Assembly (NCBI RefSeq): GCF_009939295.1
Contig: NZ_WVIC01000001.1
Span: forward strand, 124,001-188,000
DNA length: 64,000 nucleotides
Source of the DNA: Petrachloros mirabilis ULC683
Lineage (GTDB): Bacteria > Cyanobacteriota > Cyanobacteriia > Thermosynechococcales > Thermosynechococcaceae
Reading direction: 5' to 3'
The translations under genes were made by a program, and so were the position numbers. Below are positions 55,635 to 63,682 of this stretch, piece after piece. Position 1 is the first letter of the stretch, and every line of letters starts with the position of its first letter. The notes below the pieces were generated by a model. It saw only the letters and a program-made list of their open reading frames with translations, did no database searches and was not told the DNA's origin.

Positions 55635-56010
55635 ATCGGATGGGGTGCGACCTCTATTTGATTGGGTAATACTCGCAATGCCCTCACCCCAACCCCTCTC
55701 CCAAGCTGGGCTACCGTGTACACAGAAGTCTTGAAAAATTCAAAATCTTTGCACTCGCCCCCCTAGCCCCCCAATTCTGGGGGGAACTAGTTCTAACTTT
55801 CAGATTTCTCCCCCCAATTTTGGGGGGTTGGGGGGCTAATGCAGCGTGGAACACGGAGAACTAGAGATATGTGTACACCGTAGCCCAAGCTGGGAGAGGG
55901 GCTAGGACACTGGTTCGGTTCCCCTTCTTCTCCCAGCTTGGGAGAAGGGGCTAGGGGATGAGGGCAAGTCTTCTCAGGGATATCAGGTTGAGGTCGCACC
56001 GATCGGATTA
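55635..56010. repeat. composite repeat block bounded by inverted repeats
   Basis: Left ATCGGATGGGGTGCGACCTC (55635-55654) and right GAGGTCGCACCGATCGGAT (55990-56008) form an imperfect inverted repeat of about 20 bp, including a perfect 11-bp core GGTGCGACCTC. Inside are a split hairpin repeat (ACCCCTCTCCCAAGCTGGG ... CCCAAGCTGGGAGAGGGGCT), the family B element listed separately, and another hairpin (CTTCTCCCAGCTTGGGAGAAG, 55927-55947). It looks like nested insertions. No gene is seen. Confidence 0.7.
55711..55883. mobile_element. family B MITE-like element with 11-bp target-site duplication
   Basis: Termini CTACCGTGTACACAGAAGTC and GATATGTGTACACCGTAG are inverted repeats. It is flanked by CCCAAGCTGGG at 55700-55710 and again at 55884-55894. 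The flanks reconstitute a single palindromic repeat CTCTCCCAAGCTGGGAGAG when the element is removed. This shows insertion into a pre-existing hairpin repeat. Confidence 0.88.
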
Positions 56011-56045
56011 ACCCAAAGGGTTAACCGCTAACTGAGTTTTATTGC

Positions 56046-56073
56046 AGCAGCGCCTTCTGGGGCGCTGCTTTTT
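56046..56073 (+). terminator. rho-independent terminator downstream of groEL
   Basis: AGCAGCGCC-TTCTGG-GGCGCTGCT followed by TTTT, a strong hairpin with T-tract. It is 429 bases past groEL, beyond the repeat block, and just ahead of the DUF4346 gene, so it may end groEL transcripts that read through the repeats. Confidence 0.85.
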
Positions 56074-56129
56074 GTCAGTAGACTAGATTAAGAAAGAGTT
56101 TACATGCACAGAACCGGGTCTCCGCCACC

Positions 56130-56513
56130 ATGAACGTGATTTTAGCAACCCAATCTGCCATTAACGATCAGCTATCAAATCGCTTTATTGAACTTGATCC
56201 TGGGGGATACTTTTTAATTTATCTAGATCAAGATGCCGAGCTGATCTGCGCCCAACACTTTACCAATGACATTAACGAACAGGGGTTAGCTGTTGACCCC
56301 CAAACTGGTGAACCTTTTCCCTGCCATGGCAAGCTAGAGCGGCAGCCCACCGCAACTTTTAAGGCCAAGACCGCCAAGGAGCTCTGCATCCAAATCTTTG
56401 AAAACTCTGAGCAGGTCTGGGTGACCAAGTTTGACCATGCCGCCTATTTGGGGCGAGAGTTAATGCGGGCAGAAATTGCCTTAGCCCATGGCAATGACTA
56501 TGTACAAGATTAG
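56130..56513 (+). CDS. DUF4346 family protein
   Basis: A 127-residue protein with LSNRFIELDPGGYFLIYLDQ, LICAQHFTNDINEQGLAVDP, and YLGRELMRAEIALAHGNDYV. This matches the cyanobacterial DUF4346 domain, sometimes found beside dihydropteroate-synthase-like proteins. Function is unknown. It is convergent with, and overlaps by four bases, the exported protein gene on the other strand. Confidence 0.85.
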   Translation: MNVILATQSAINDQLSNRFIELDPGGYFLIYLDQDAELICAQHFTNDINEQGLAVDPQTGEPFPCHGKLERQPTATFKAKTAKELCIQIFENSEQVWVTKFDHAAYLGRELMRAEIALAHGNDYVQD

Positions 56514-56962
56514 CGCACCTTGCCCACAAACCCTGCTGCCTTAAACTGCTCTAGCTTCAATGGGGTCGGCATTTCTTCTGGGACACTGATGCGAATTTCA
56601 AAGTCACTTTCACCTGGGGGAACCACTTCAATTGCCCCTACCCGGTTCCGGTTTTGGAACACCGGATTGTTGTTGGCATCGTAAATCCGGCCAAACACAT
56701 CTGCATCAATCACCGGCTTTCCCGATTTGTTGACCGCAGTCCCCGCAATCATAAAACAGTTGGCAGCTTGGGCAGGCCCGCCTGCGGTCACCATGCCTCG
56801 GGCTAGCTCGGGTGGACAATTATGATAAGAAAGATTCGTGAGTTGAATCTGAGTCAGTGCCCAGGCGGGCGAAGTCCACAAGCTACTCAGCAGAACCAGT
56901 AAACTGGCCACCCCTAGAATTAGGAGGTGACGAATGGACACAAATGCATTTCGCATTGACAA
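56510..56962 (-). CDS. exported protein, FxLYD-like beta fold
   Basis: A 150-residue protein with an N-terminal signal peptide (HLLILGVASLLVLLSSLWTS, cleavage after AWA). The mature beta-rich domain (CFMIAGTAVNKSGKPVIDAD, IEVVPPGESDFEIRISVPEE) resembles FxLYD-type domains. Two cysteines (NCPPE, NCFMI) may pair in the periplasm. Function is unknown. Start at 56962, or 56956 at the second Met. Confidence 0.75.
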   Translation of the reverse strand: MSMRNAFVSIRHLLILGVASLLVLLSSLWTSPAWALTQIQLTNLSYHNCPPELARGMVTAGGPAQAANCFMIAGTAVNKSGKPVIDADVFGRIYDANNNPVFQNRNRVGAIEVVPPGESDFEIRISVPEEMPTPLKLEQFKAAGFVGKVR

Positions 56963-56990
56963 TCCCCTATTGCTTATAAATGCCTACCGT

Positions 56991-57755
56991 TTAGGATAGC
57001 TCCATTGTCTGCCGAACCTCAGCAATCGTCACCTGCAAGGCTTGGGCAATTTGCTCAGGATTTAACCCCATGGCTACAAGCTGAGGAATTGCTGCCCGTC
57101 GGATAGCTTTTTCTGCCTGGACTTGTTCAGATGCCCATAGCAACAAGTTACCCTGATCATCCCACCATCGCAGCCAGTGAGTGATAATTCCTAGGCGCTC
57201 TCCATACCAGATTCCCAACCAGAGAGACAACTCTGGAATCCAATATCGCCCTGTAGAGGCTGGGGTTTGTAGCTCATATTGCTGATTTTGCAGATGACGC
57301 ACTTCCAAAAACGGAACGGCTGCATCAAAAATCACGTAGGTGGGAACCTGCAAGATGCGTTCATAGAAATAGAGCTTGCCGTAGGGGTAAATTGGACGGC
57401 TAGAGTATTCCCCTATTTCTGTGTCTGATAAAAATTCCATCACCACCCCAACTGCATCCCCTTCTAAATGGGGTGTGTAGCTGCGGCGAATGACATCAGG
57501 GACAGGGTTGACTCGGGGTACCCACAACCAGTCAGGAGCCTTGACTATGATCTTTTGGCTGACGGTAGCCACCAAGGCAAAGTTAGAGGCAATCAACATT
57601 TCTGGGGTGATCTGGCCAGCGGCACCCAGAGCATCTGTTAAAGCAGCAGCCAAGTAGGGTTGCTGAATATTTTCCACGGGGTCGTCGGGTAAGATAAACG
57701 CCTCGGGTAGTGGGTTCCAGGTAACTTGAAGAGACGGGTCAATGGCTTGCACCAT
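56991..57755 (-). CDS. Uma2-family (DUF820) putative nuclease-fold protein with C-terminal helical extension
   Basis: A 254-residue protein. The Uma2 core covers about residues 60-190 (DWLWVPRVNPVPDVIRRSYT, VGVVMEFLSD, LYFYERILQVPTYVIFDAAV), with Asp and Glu of the PD-(D/E)XK-like site. A C-terminal helix-turn-helix-like tail (AIPQLVAMGLNPEQIAQALQ) is common in the larger Uma2 proteins. It differs clearly from the Uma2 gene at 48252. Confidence 0.88.
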   Translation of the reverse strand: MVQAIDPSLQVTWNPLPEAFILPDDPVENIQQPYLAAALTDALGAAGQITPEMLIASNFALVATVSQKIIVKAPDWLWVPRVNPVPDVIRRSYTPHLEGDAVGVVMEFLSDTEIGEYSSRPIYPYGKLYFYERILQVPTYVIFDAAVPFLEVRHLQNQQYELQTPASTGRYWIPELSLWLGIWYGERLGIITHWLRWWDDQGNLLLWASEQVQAEKAIRRAAIPQLVAMGLNPEQIAQALQVTIAEVRQTMELS

Positions 57756-57844
57756 GGAATTAACTCCAGGGACTATAGCTATCCTAAATGATTGGTAAAT
57801 TTATAGACTTTGCACTGCCCCCCGGTAGCCTGCCCTTGGTAAGG

Positions 57845-58016
57845 CTACCGTGTACACACAAGTCTTGAAAGATTCAAAATCTTTGCGCTCGCCCCCCTAG
57901 CCCCCCAATTCTGGGGGAAAGAGTCCCAGTTTTTGCCGATCTCCCCCAAACTTGGGGGGTCGGGGGGGCTAATGTAGGGTGGAATGGGTTTATCCAGAGA
58001 TGTGTGTACACCGTAG
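57845..58016. mobile_element. family B MITE-like element inserted in a hairpin
   Basis: Ends CTACCGTGTACACACAAGTC and GAGATGTGTGTACACCGTAG are strong inverted repeats. The flanks are CCTTGGTAAGG and CTTTACCAAGG, which are complementary to each other, so the site was a palindrome (CCCTTGGTAA/TTACCAAGGG). Inner hairpins have the usual C/G runs. The 57756-58089 gap is otherwise empty. Confidence 0.85.
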
Positions 58017-58089
58017 CTTTACCAAGGGGGACAGCGACAGCCGGGGTTATGTAGGGTATCTTTATTCACAACTGATTTAAGATTGCTAT

Positions 58090-58332
58090 ATGCTCAGAAG
58101 GGATCCAACAAAGCGTGAATGGAATTTTGTTGAAGTCTGGATTGATCCGATGCTGTCTCCTCCTTACATACTGCTGTTGCTAGGTGACCCAACAGGAAGC
58201 TGTCATGTGTACGACCCGGCTGAGAATTATAAGGTTGTGTTCAGTAGCGCAACCTATGATGAAATTCAAGCTTGGTTATTAGAAGATGAGTATGAGCCAG
58301 TTGAAGGACGGCTTTCAGCATTAGAGTTGTAG
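58090..58332 (+). CDS. small conserved protein of unknown function
   Basis: An 80-residue acidic protein with an ordered alpha/beta pattern (REWNFVEVWIDPMLSPPYIL, YKVVFSSATYDEIQAWLLED, EYEPVEGRLSALEL). Good composition and an isolated position after a family B element support a real gene, although no family is recognised. It could be an immunity-like or adaptor protein, but nothing in the sequence decides this. Confidence 0.65.
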   Translation: MLRRDPTKREWNFVEVWIDPMLSPPYILLLLGDPTGSCHVYDPAENYKVVFSSATYDEIQAWLLEDEYEPVEGRLSALEL

Positions 58333-58431
58333 ACAAGGTATCAGATCTAGTCAGCGAGAGGGCTAACCAGTCCACTTCATTGACTGGCTAGCCAAAAGCC
58401 GCCGGGTGCATCCCAGTTTTGCAAGTTGTCC

Positions 58432-58850
58432 CTGATCCCCCAGCCCCTTCTTCTCCCAAAAAGATACAACGGGAGCCGGATTCAAAGTCCCTCTCCCGCT
58501 CTGGGCTACGGTGTATACATAAGCCTGAGAACGGCCAAAGAACCTTGCACTCGCCCCCCTACCCCCCCAATTTTGGGGGGAATCGGAGCAGACACTTTTC
58601 CACAGGTTTACGAACCTTGGGTACCCTGCACTAGGGGTGAACAAGGTCAATGCACTCAGAAATGAATCACGGCAACTGTGCAGAAATGCTCTCCCCCCAA
58701 ACTTGGGGGGTCGGGGGGACTAATGCAGGGTTGAAGCTGGTTGACTGACAAAACTCATCTCCCTCATCCCCTAACCCCTTCTTCTCCCACAAAGGGAGAA
58801 GAAAAGGAACTAAGAATGGATGCAAGCTCCGGCTCCCCTCTCCCACTCTG
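58432..58850. repeat. nested repeat tract: hairpin repeats and a degenerate family B element
   Basis: The hairpin-type repeat CCCCTTCTTCTCCCA occurs at 58443 and 58783. A family B left end GGCTACGGTGTATACATAAG lies at 58504 with core CCCCCCTACCCCCCCAATTT. About 110 bases of other sequence (58582-58690) interrupt it before the second hairpin CTCCCCCCAAACTTGGGGGG. Its right terminus is missing. Short frames across this tract are not genes. Confidence 0.65.
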
Positions 58851-58852
58851 GG

Positions 58853-59027
58853 CTACCGTGTACACACAAGTCTTGAAAAGACTCAAAATCTTTGCACTCG
58901 CCCCCCTAGCCCCCCAATTCTGGGGGAAAATAGTCCCAGTTTTTATTGATCTCCCCCCAAACTTGGGGGGTCGGGGGGGCTAATGCAGAGTGGAATGAGT
59001 TTATCCAGAGATGTGTGTACACCGTAG
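58853..59027. mobile_element. family B MITE-like element, third near-intact copy
   Basis: Ends CTACCGTGTACACACAAGTC and GAGATGTGTGTACACCGTAG. Flanks CCCACTCTGGG and CCCTCTCTGGA agree at 9 of 11 positions, a worn target duplication. The flanking sequence on both sides belongs to the hairpin repeat (CTCCCCTCTCCCACTCTGG and CTCTGGAAGAGGGGTTGGGG). Confidence 0.85.
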
Positions 59028-59136
59028 CCCTCTCTGGAAGAGGGGTTGGGGGTGAGGGTCTTAAAGATTTGTCAGGCAATCAGGGGATGAAGACCTTCAA
59101 CTCAAGATGTGTGGGTTACAAAAGCGGCATGAACCC

Positions 59137-59165
59137 AAAGCCCCCTGAGTAACTCAGGGGGCTTT
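59137..59165 (-). terminator. terminator after the porin gene
   Basis: Perfect 14-bp arms AAAGCCCCCTGAGT and ACTCAGGGGGCTTT around one base, 38 bases past the porin stop on the minus strand. The stem is very stable and ends in TTT. Confidence 0.88.
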
Positions 59166-59202
59166 GAATCAAATCAGGCAACTATTGAGAGCAAACTTCA
59201 AC

Positions 59203-61035
59203 CTAGAAGGAGAAGGTGGCTCGAATCAACCCTTGGATAACATCATTGTTTTGGTTGGCACCAATGCCGGTGTTGGCCACATTCGTGATGTACATCACAG
59301 CAGGGGTGATGGTGATATTGTCGTTGACGGGGAAGCGATAGAAAGCTTCAACGTTCAACTGCTCAGGCTGATTATCTCCAAAGATCATGTAGGGCATTCC
59401 CACAGCACCGGCTAACAAAGAGCCTGGAACAAATAGATCCTTGACACCCACACCAGCCATCCAAGAGTGAGCTAGGTTGTCAACATCACCAGAAGCAGTG
59501 GGGTTCAGTAACTTGTACAAGCCTGGGCCTCCAACATTCAGTCCGCCGACACCCGCTTGGGCTCCATTTAAGCTGATTCTGGGGTCAATGGACAGGCCAT
59601 AGCGACCAAATACGCCAAACTGGCCAAAGGTGGCTTCTAAGTTTGCACCAACGACATTTTGACGAACTCTAGCACTTTCAGAGTAGGTGTACTGCAAGCG
59701 AGCTGCAAAACTATTTTGGTCAGCTGAGCCAAAGGTGTTGGCGTACTCAATTTCAGCAGAGGCTTGGTAAGGATCGTCTAATACCCCACCTCGGGTGTCT
59801 ATGAAATTTCCATTGATAATACTGAAAGTATCTGTATTACGCCCAGCAGCAATGCCAGCACCTGCGGAGACAAAGAGACCGCGAACACTGAAAGGTCCAC
59901 CATTGACATTCCAGTCAAAGGCGGCACCAGCACCCCCTACGGTATCAACAATGTTGTTGATGATTAGGGCGTTGTTGATGAAGAATCCAGAGCTGAAGTC
60001 TTGAGCAGAGTTGTTGGCGTAGCTGTTGAAGTCAATGAAGTCACTGGGGAAGACTTGTGGCCCCAAGGTGAACGTGAAATTTTCAAAGGGCTGGAAGCTA
60101 TAGGCTAAGCGACGCAGAATAACGGTGTTGCCAACTCCTGCGTAGTCCACACCCCCTAAATCAACTAAGCCCGCTGGCCCAGTTGTTAGACCTCGAAGTG
60201 GAATTGGATTGGCACCATCTCCCAAAGCAGCCAAGACACCACCACCAAAGAAGTCATTGCCGTTATTGCCCACCTCAAGCTGGGTTTGCAACAGATCAGT
60301 ACCTGAGAAGCTAGTGTTGAAGTTTAGGCGAACGCGCGCTAGAACACTGGCTCGTGATGGCCCAACTGGAATCCCAAAAGGCCCTGCTGCACCTGAAGGA
60401 TTAATGCCTCCAACAGTTCCATCTGGGAGTCTTTGAGGATTGCCATCATTTTGTGGCACAGCGAATGCATTCGCCCCGTTAAAACCAGAGTTGTTAGTGA
60501 AGTCGCCGTACTGAGCAGCCATGACCACTTCACCTTGTAGTTTGGTGGTGGTGGAGAACTGCTGGGCTTCTAGGGTGGCGGTGCGGGCTTCGAGGGAGTC
60601 TACGCGGCCACGCAGGGTTGCCAGTTCAGCGGCAAATTCTTCTTGAAGGGCACGAACGGCTTCAAGATCTTCTTGGGTGGCGAAGCGATCGCTGATTTGG
60701 TCTAAGCAAGCATTTAAGGCAGCGGCCAGTTCGTAACGGGTGGCGGCGCGGTTGCCTCGGAAGGTGCCATCGGGATAACCCGCGATACAGCCGTAGCGCT
60801 CAACCAAAGACTGGAGGGCTTGGAAGGCCCAGTCGGTGGGCTGCACGTCAGACAACTGAGAAACCGAGGTCACCTGACCAATGGAATCTTGGCGAGAGTT
60901 GCTCATCAGCTCGGAAACCGAGGGGGTGGTGCCAAAGCTGGCTTCGCCTTCTGCGAAGGCGGGGGTGGCGGCAGCGACTAGAGCACCCAGGCTCAGGCTT
61001 CCTGCCAATAATAGAGACGTTCTTTTCATGTTCAT
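59203..61035 (-). CDS. SLH-domain outer-membrane porin (cyanobacterial Som/iron-uptake-porin type)
   Basis: A 610-residue protein. The signal peptide is KRTSLLLAGSLSLGALVAAA, cleaved after AFA. An SLH domain at about residues 45-110 (SDVQPTDWAFQALQSLVERY, GYPDGTFRGNRAATRYELAA) anchors it to peptidoglycan. A coiled coil follows (LRGRVDSLEARTATLEAQQF), then an OprB-type beta-barrel ending in TFSF, with terminal Phe. It is the major diffusion channel class of cyanobacterial outer membranes. GAGGAG lies nine bases before the ATG at 61035. A Yfr1-like target overlaps this ribosome-binding site. Confidence 0.94.
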   Translation of the reverse strand: MNMKRTSLLLAGSLSLGALVAAATPAFAEGEASFGTTPSVSELMSNSRQDSIGQVTSVSQLSDVQPTDWAFQALQSLVERYGCIAGYPDGTFRGNRAATRYELAAALNACLDQISDRFATQEDLEAVRALQEEFAAELATLRGRVDSLEARTATLEAQQFSTTTKLQGEVVMAAQYGDFTNNSGFNGANAFAVPQNDGNPQRLPDGTVGGINPSGAAGPFGIPVGPSRASVLARVRLNFNTSFSGTDLLQTQLEVGNNGNDFFGGGVLAALGDGANPIPLRGLTTGPAGLVDLGGVDYAGVGNTVILRRLAYSFQPFENFTFTLGPQVFPSDFIDFNSYANNSAQDFSSGFFINNALIINNIVDTVGGAGAAFDWNVNGGPFSVRGLFVSAGAGIAAGRNTDTFSIINGNFIDTRGGVLDDPYQASAEIEYANTFGSADQNSFAARLQYTYSESARVRQNVVGANLEATFGQFGVFGRYGLSIDPRISLNGAQAGVGGLNVGGPGLYKLLNPTASGDVDNLAHSWMAGVGVKDLFVPGSLLAGAVGMPYMIFGDNQPEQLNVEAFYRFPVNDNITITPAVMYITNVANTGIGANQNNDVIQGLIRATFSF

Positions 61036-61043
61036 TACCGTAA

Positions 61044-61052
61044 ACTCCTCAC
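61044..61052 (-). promoter_or_regulatory. predicted Yfr1 sRNA target on the porin leader
   Basis: On the mRNA strand GTGAGGAGT includes the ribosome-binding site and is the exact complement of nine bases of the conserved Yfr1 single-stranded core ACTCCTCACAC. Yfr1 is known to bind porin mRNAs in Prochlorococcus. The sRNA gene itself was not found in the window. Confidence 0.5.
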
Positions 61053-61062
61053 TCACGTACAT

Positions 61063-61420
61063 TCAGGTTGATTTAGTCTGAACGTTTTTATCCATAGGCT
61101 CTCCTTCGGGTGTATACCCTGTAGCCAAAAATATGGACTCAATTTAGAAGACTTCTTTTTAAGCTAGAGCGCTTATAGTGACACTAGCCTAATTAGTCAC
61201 ACTTCTATCTGTCAATACACTACTCCATTTATAGCGGGAAGCCAATAGGCTGACAACTAAATTTTTGTTTTTTTGACGAGAAGATGTTGAGGTCGCCTGA
61301 AACGCCCTGAGGCTCCACCTTTCAACTGATCTTTAAAACCATTGGGAGTACGCTAGGGTCAAGCACGATAACCCCTCTGGCTCTTCTGTGCAGCGGCTAT
61401 TAGCCCAAGACTGATTGACC
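61063..61420. other. gene-free stretch upstream of the porin
   Basis: No gene seen. On the minus strand TTGACA occurs near 61215, but no good -10 follows at the usual distance. An inverted repeat GTGAC...GTCAC (about 61179-61201) lies between that point and the porin start. A T-rich run is at 61262-61276. Confidence 0.4.
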
Positions 61421-62299
61421 TCAGCCCTGGCGCACTTCGGCACCCAACCAGGTTAGCAAATCTGCTGGCGATTCAAACTCTAACAATGCCTCACCCAATG
61501 CCTCAAGTTGACTGAGCGATAGCGCCTCAATCTGCTGCTGTACTCCAGGTGGCAATACGCCCACTCGCCGAGTCAACAATCGCAAAACCAGCGATCGCTC
61601 ACCCTGAGCCTGTCCTTCAGCTCGACCTTCAGCTCGACCTTCAGCTCGACCTTCAGCTCGACCTTCAGCTCGACCTTCAGCCAAAATCTCTTGGTAAATC
61701 ACTGATTCGCGCATGATATCCCTCCGCAGGATCTGCCCAATAGTCTCTTGATCTAATACTAACCCCGCCAATATGGCTGTGGATGCCACCACTGCACTGC
61801 GCTGTTCATTGGGTAACTGGGCAATGACTGATGCTGTTGTTTGCAACATAGATCTGCGATCTGATGATTGACCCAACACGGCTAGGGGCATTAGCCCAGG
61901 GCTGGTCAGGAAAGATTCAGCAGACTGTTCCCATAGGCGGATTACTTCAAATTCATGGCGAGTCCCTGCAATCTCAAATACCGACTCGTAGACCAGTGCC
62001 GAAGTGGAGGGCTTCAGATAAATCACGACTTGGCGCATGGCTTTGCCTGGATAGCGCCGATAGACTCGGGTGCGATAATCCAGCATCCGAAATGGTATCG
62101 ATGGGTCGGGGGCAGTCTGAAACTCTAGGTGCAAGACCAGATCCTCAGCGGCCAGCAATAGCAGGGCATCGGCGCGAATTGGTTCGAGTAAGAGTTCGGA
62201 AGGCTCTAGTTGTGATAAGGCTATGGGCTGACCCAATAGCCAACTGGCAAAGTCTTCTGAATAGGTTTGAGCTAGGTACTTGCAGACGTTGTCGAACAT
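61421..62299 (-). CDS. Rpn-family (recombination-promoting nuclease / DUF4351-type) protein
   Basis: A 292-residue protein with the PD-(D/E)XK-like fold of the Rpn/YhgA class: MFDNVCKYLAQTYSEDFASW, ADALLLLAAEDLVLHLEFQT with the catalytic Glu, and MLDYRTRVYRRYPGKAMRQV. Residues 213-236 are tandem AEGR repeats. The C-terminal domain (LRLLTRRVGVLPPGVQQQIE) is DUF4351-like. Related proteins in other bacteria promote recombination through DNA endonuclease activity. It is a common multicopy family in cyanobacteria. Confidence 0.87.
   Translation of the reverse strand: MFDNVCKYLAQTYSEDFASWLLGQPIALSQLEPSELLLEPIRADALLLLAAEDLVLHLEFQTAPDPSIPFRMLDYRTRVYRRYPGKAMRQVVIYLKPSTSALVYESVFEIAGTRHEFEVIRLWEQSAESFLTSPGLMPLAVLGQSSDRRSMLQTTASVIAQLPNEQRSAVVASTAILAGLVLDQETIGQILRRDIMRESVIYQEILAEGRAEGRAEGRAEGRAEGRAEGQAQGERSLVLRLLTRRVGVLPPGVQQQIEALSLSQLEALGEALLEFESPADLLTWLGAEVRQG
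61621..61680. repeat. 12-bp tandem repeat inside the Rpn-family gene
   Basis: Five exact copies of CTCGACCTTCAG, with a degenerate sixth before them, encode AEGR tetrapeptides. Slippage would add or remove four residues without breaking the frame. Confidence 0.95.
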
Positions 62300-62348
62300 C
62301 TAGCTATCTTATCAGGCACCTCAATAGTCAACGCCTCGATGAGGTTAC

Positions 62349-63056
62349 CTATTGTGGCTGGGTTTGACTGGGAATCAGGATCAGCGACCAGTAGGGCACT
62401 TCAGTCGGATCAACGGTGGTGATGGGGACAATGCGCTGATTGGGTTGGGTAGCACGTTCAATGTACAGTGCTCGCTCCAACAGTCCCAGCTCTGCCAAAA
62501 TATCGCGAACTTTGGCAAAGTGGCGGCCCAGTTTGATAATGACAGCAGCATCAATCCCGGTGAGGCGAGCCCGCAAGGTATCAGCATCCAAGGTGGCGGG
62601 CATAATGCTGAGCACATCGTTGCGGTAGGTGATCGGGGCACCCAGCATGGCAGCACTGGCTAGGGTGGAGGAAATGCCGGGGATAACCTCGGTGTCAAAG
62701 CGATCGGCGAGGCGGTTAAACAGGTACATAAAGGTGCCGTAGAGCATGGGTTCGCCTTCGCAGAGGACGGCAACATCCCGACCGGCACTGAGATGTGCGG
62801 CAATCTTTTCCGCACCAATATCATAGTAGGGCTGGGAAGATCGCTCGACGCTGAAGGGCAGGGGCATGGGGATTTCAATCTGGCTGGGTCGAATATAGGA
62901 CGCCACAATGGCCCGTGCCAGGGCTTTGCCGTTTTCTAGGGTGGGGTAGGCAATCACGGGCACCTGGGTGAGGATGCGATGGGCTTTGAGGGTGAGCAGT
63001 TCCGGATCGCCGGGGCCAATGCCTAAACCATACAGTTTTCCTTTTGTTGGGGTCAT
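62349..63056 (-). CDS. cobI: precorrin-2 C20-methyltransferase
   Basis: A 235-residue S-adenosylmethionine-dependent methyltransferase of the tetrapyrrole methylase fold. It has KLYGLGIGPGDPELLTLKAH, DVAVLCEGEPMLYGTFMYLF, and EVIPGISSTLASAAMLGAPI. It methylates C20 of precorrin-2 (or cobalt-factor II as CbiL; the two cannot be separated by eye). The start at 63056 overlaps the cobH stop by four bases. A longer open frame upstream is cobH sequence in another frame. Confidence 0.93.
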   Translation of the reverse strand: MTPTKGKLYGLGIGPGDPELLTLKAHRILTQVPVIAYPTLENGKALARAIVASYIRPSQIEIPMPLPFSVERSSQPYYDIGAEKIAAHLSAGRDVAVLCEGEPMLYGTFMYLFNRLADRFDTEVIPGISSTLASAAMLGAPITYRNDVLSIMPATLDADTLRARLTGIDAAVIIKLGRHFAKVRDILAELGLLERALYIERATQPNQRIVPITTVDPTEVPYWSLILIPSQTQPQ

Positions 63057-63682
63057 AGTTCGCTCTCCTGGGCTAAGGCATTGACGGCTGCGGCGGCGAT
63101 CGCACTCCCCCCGCGACGACCCTGCAAGGTGATAAAAGGCACGCCGCGACTGTGGGCGGCTAGCGCTGCTTTGGACTCCGCCGCCCCCACAAAGCCCACG
63201 GGAAAGCCCAAGATCAAGGCGGGTGAGGGTGCCCCCGCATCCAGCAACTCTAAGAGGCGGAACAGGGCAGTGGGGGCATTGCCAATGGCAACGACTGACC
63301 CCGCTAGGCGGGGGAGCCACAGCTCCAGAGCAGCGGCGGAGCGGGTATTGCCTAGGCGCTGAGCCAGGGTCGGAACCCTTGGCTCTGAGAGGGTACAGAT
63401 CACATCATTGGCAGCGGGTAGGCGACGGCGGGTGATGCCATAGGCCACCATCTGAGCATCACAGAAAATGGGAGCCCCTGCCGCCAGAGCCGAGCGTCCC
63501 GCAGCCACGGCGTCAGGGGAGGCGACCAGATCCGAGACAATATCGGTCATGCCGCAGGCGTGGATCAGCCGCACAGCCACCTGGGCGAGGTCAGCGGGCA
63601 GTGCCTTCAGGTTGGCTTCCGCGCGAATGGTGGCAAAGGATTGACGGTAAATTTCATCGCCGTCCCGGAGGTAGTCAAGCAT
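63053..63682 (-). CDS. cobH: precorrin-8X methylmutase
   Basis: A 209-residue enzyme that migrates the C11 methyl group to C12, giving hydrogenobyrinic (or cobyrinic) acid. Signatures are IHACGMTDIVSDLVASPDAV with the active-site His, GAPIFCDAQMVAYGI, and ALILGFPVGFVGAAESKAAL. The ATG at 63682 overlaps the end of the upstream gene by eight bases. An earlier in-frame start at 63754 would lie within cobG. Confidence 0.95.
   Translation of the reverse strand: MLDYLRDGDEIYRQSFATIRAEANLKALPADLAQVAVRLIHACGMTDIVSDLVASPDAVAAGRSALAAGAPIFCDAQMVAYGITRRRLPAANDVICTLSEPRVPTLAQRLGNTRSAAALELWLPRLAGSVVAIGNAPTALFRLLELLDAGAPSPALILGFPVGFVGAAESKAALAAHSRGVPFITLQGRRGGSAIAAAAVNALAQESEL

Noticed and set aside
58090-58332. 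Dismissing the 80-residue frame as repeat-derived
   Set aside because: It lies outside the repeats and has a balanced, ordered composition, so it was kept as a probable gene.
61621-61680. CRISPR-like array
   Set aside because: 12-bp units without spacers, inside the Rpn-family gene.
63057-63320. Extended N-terminus for CobI
   Set aside because: This stretch is cobH in another frame; the ATG at 63056 with a four-base overlap is the standard arrangement.
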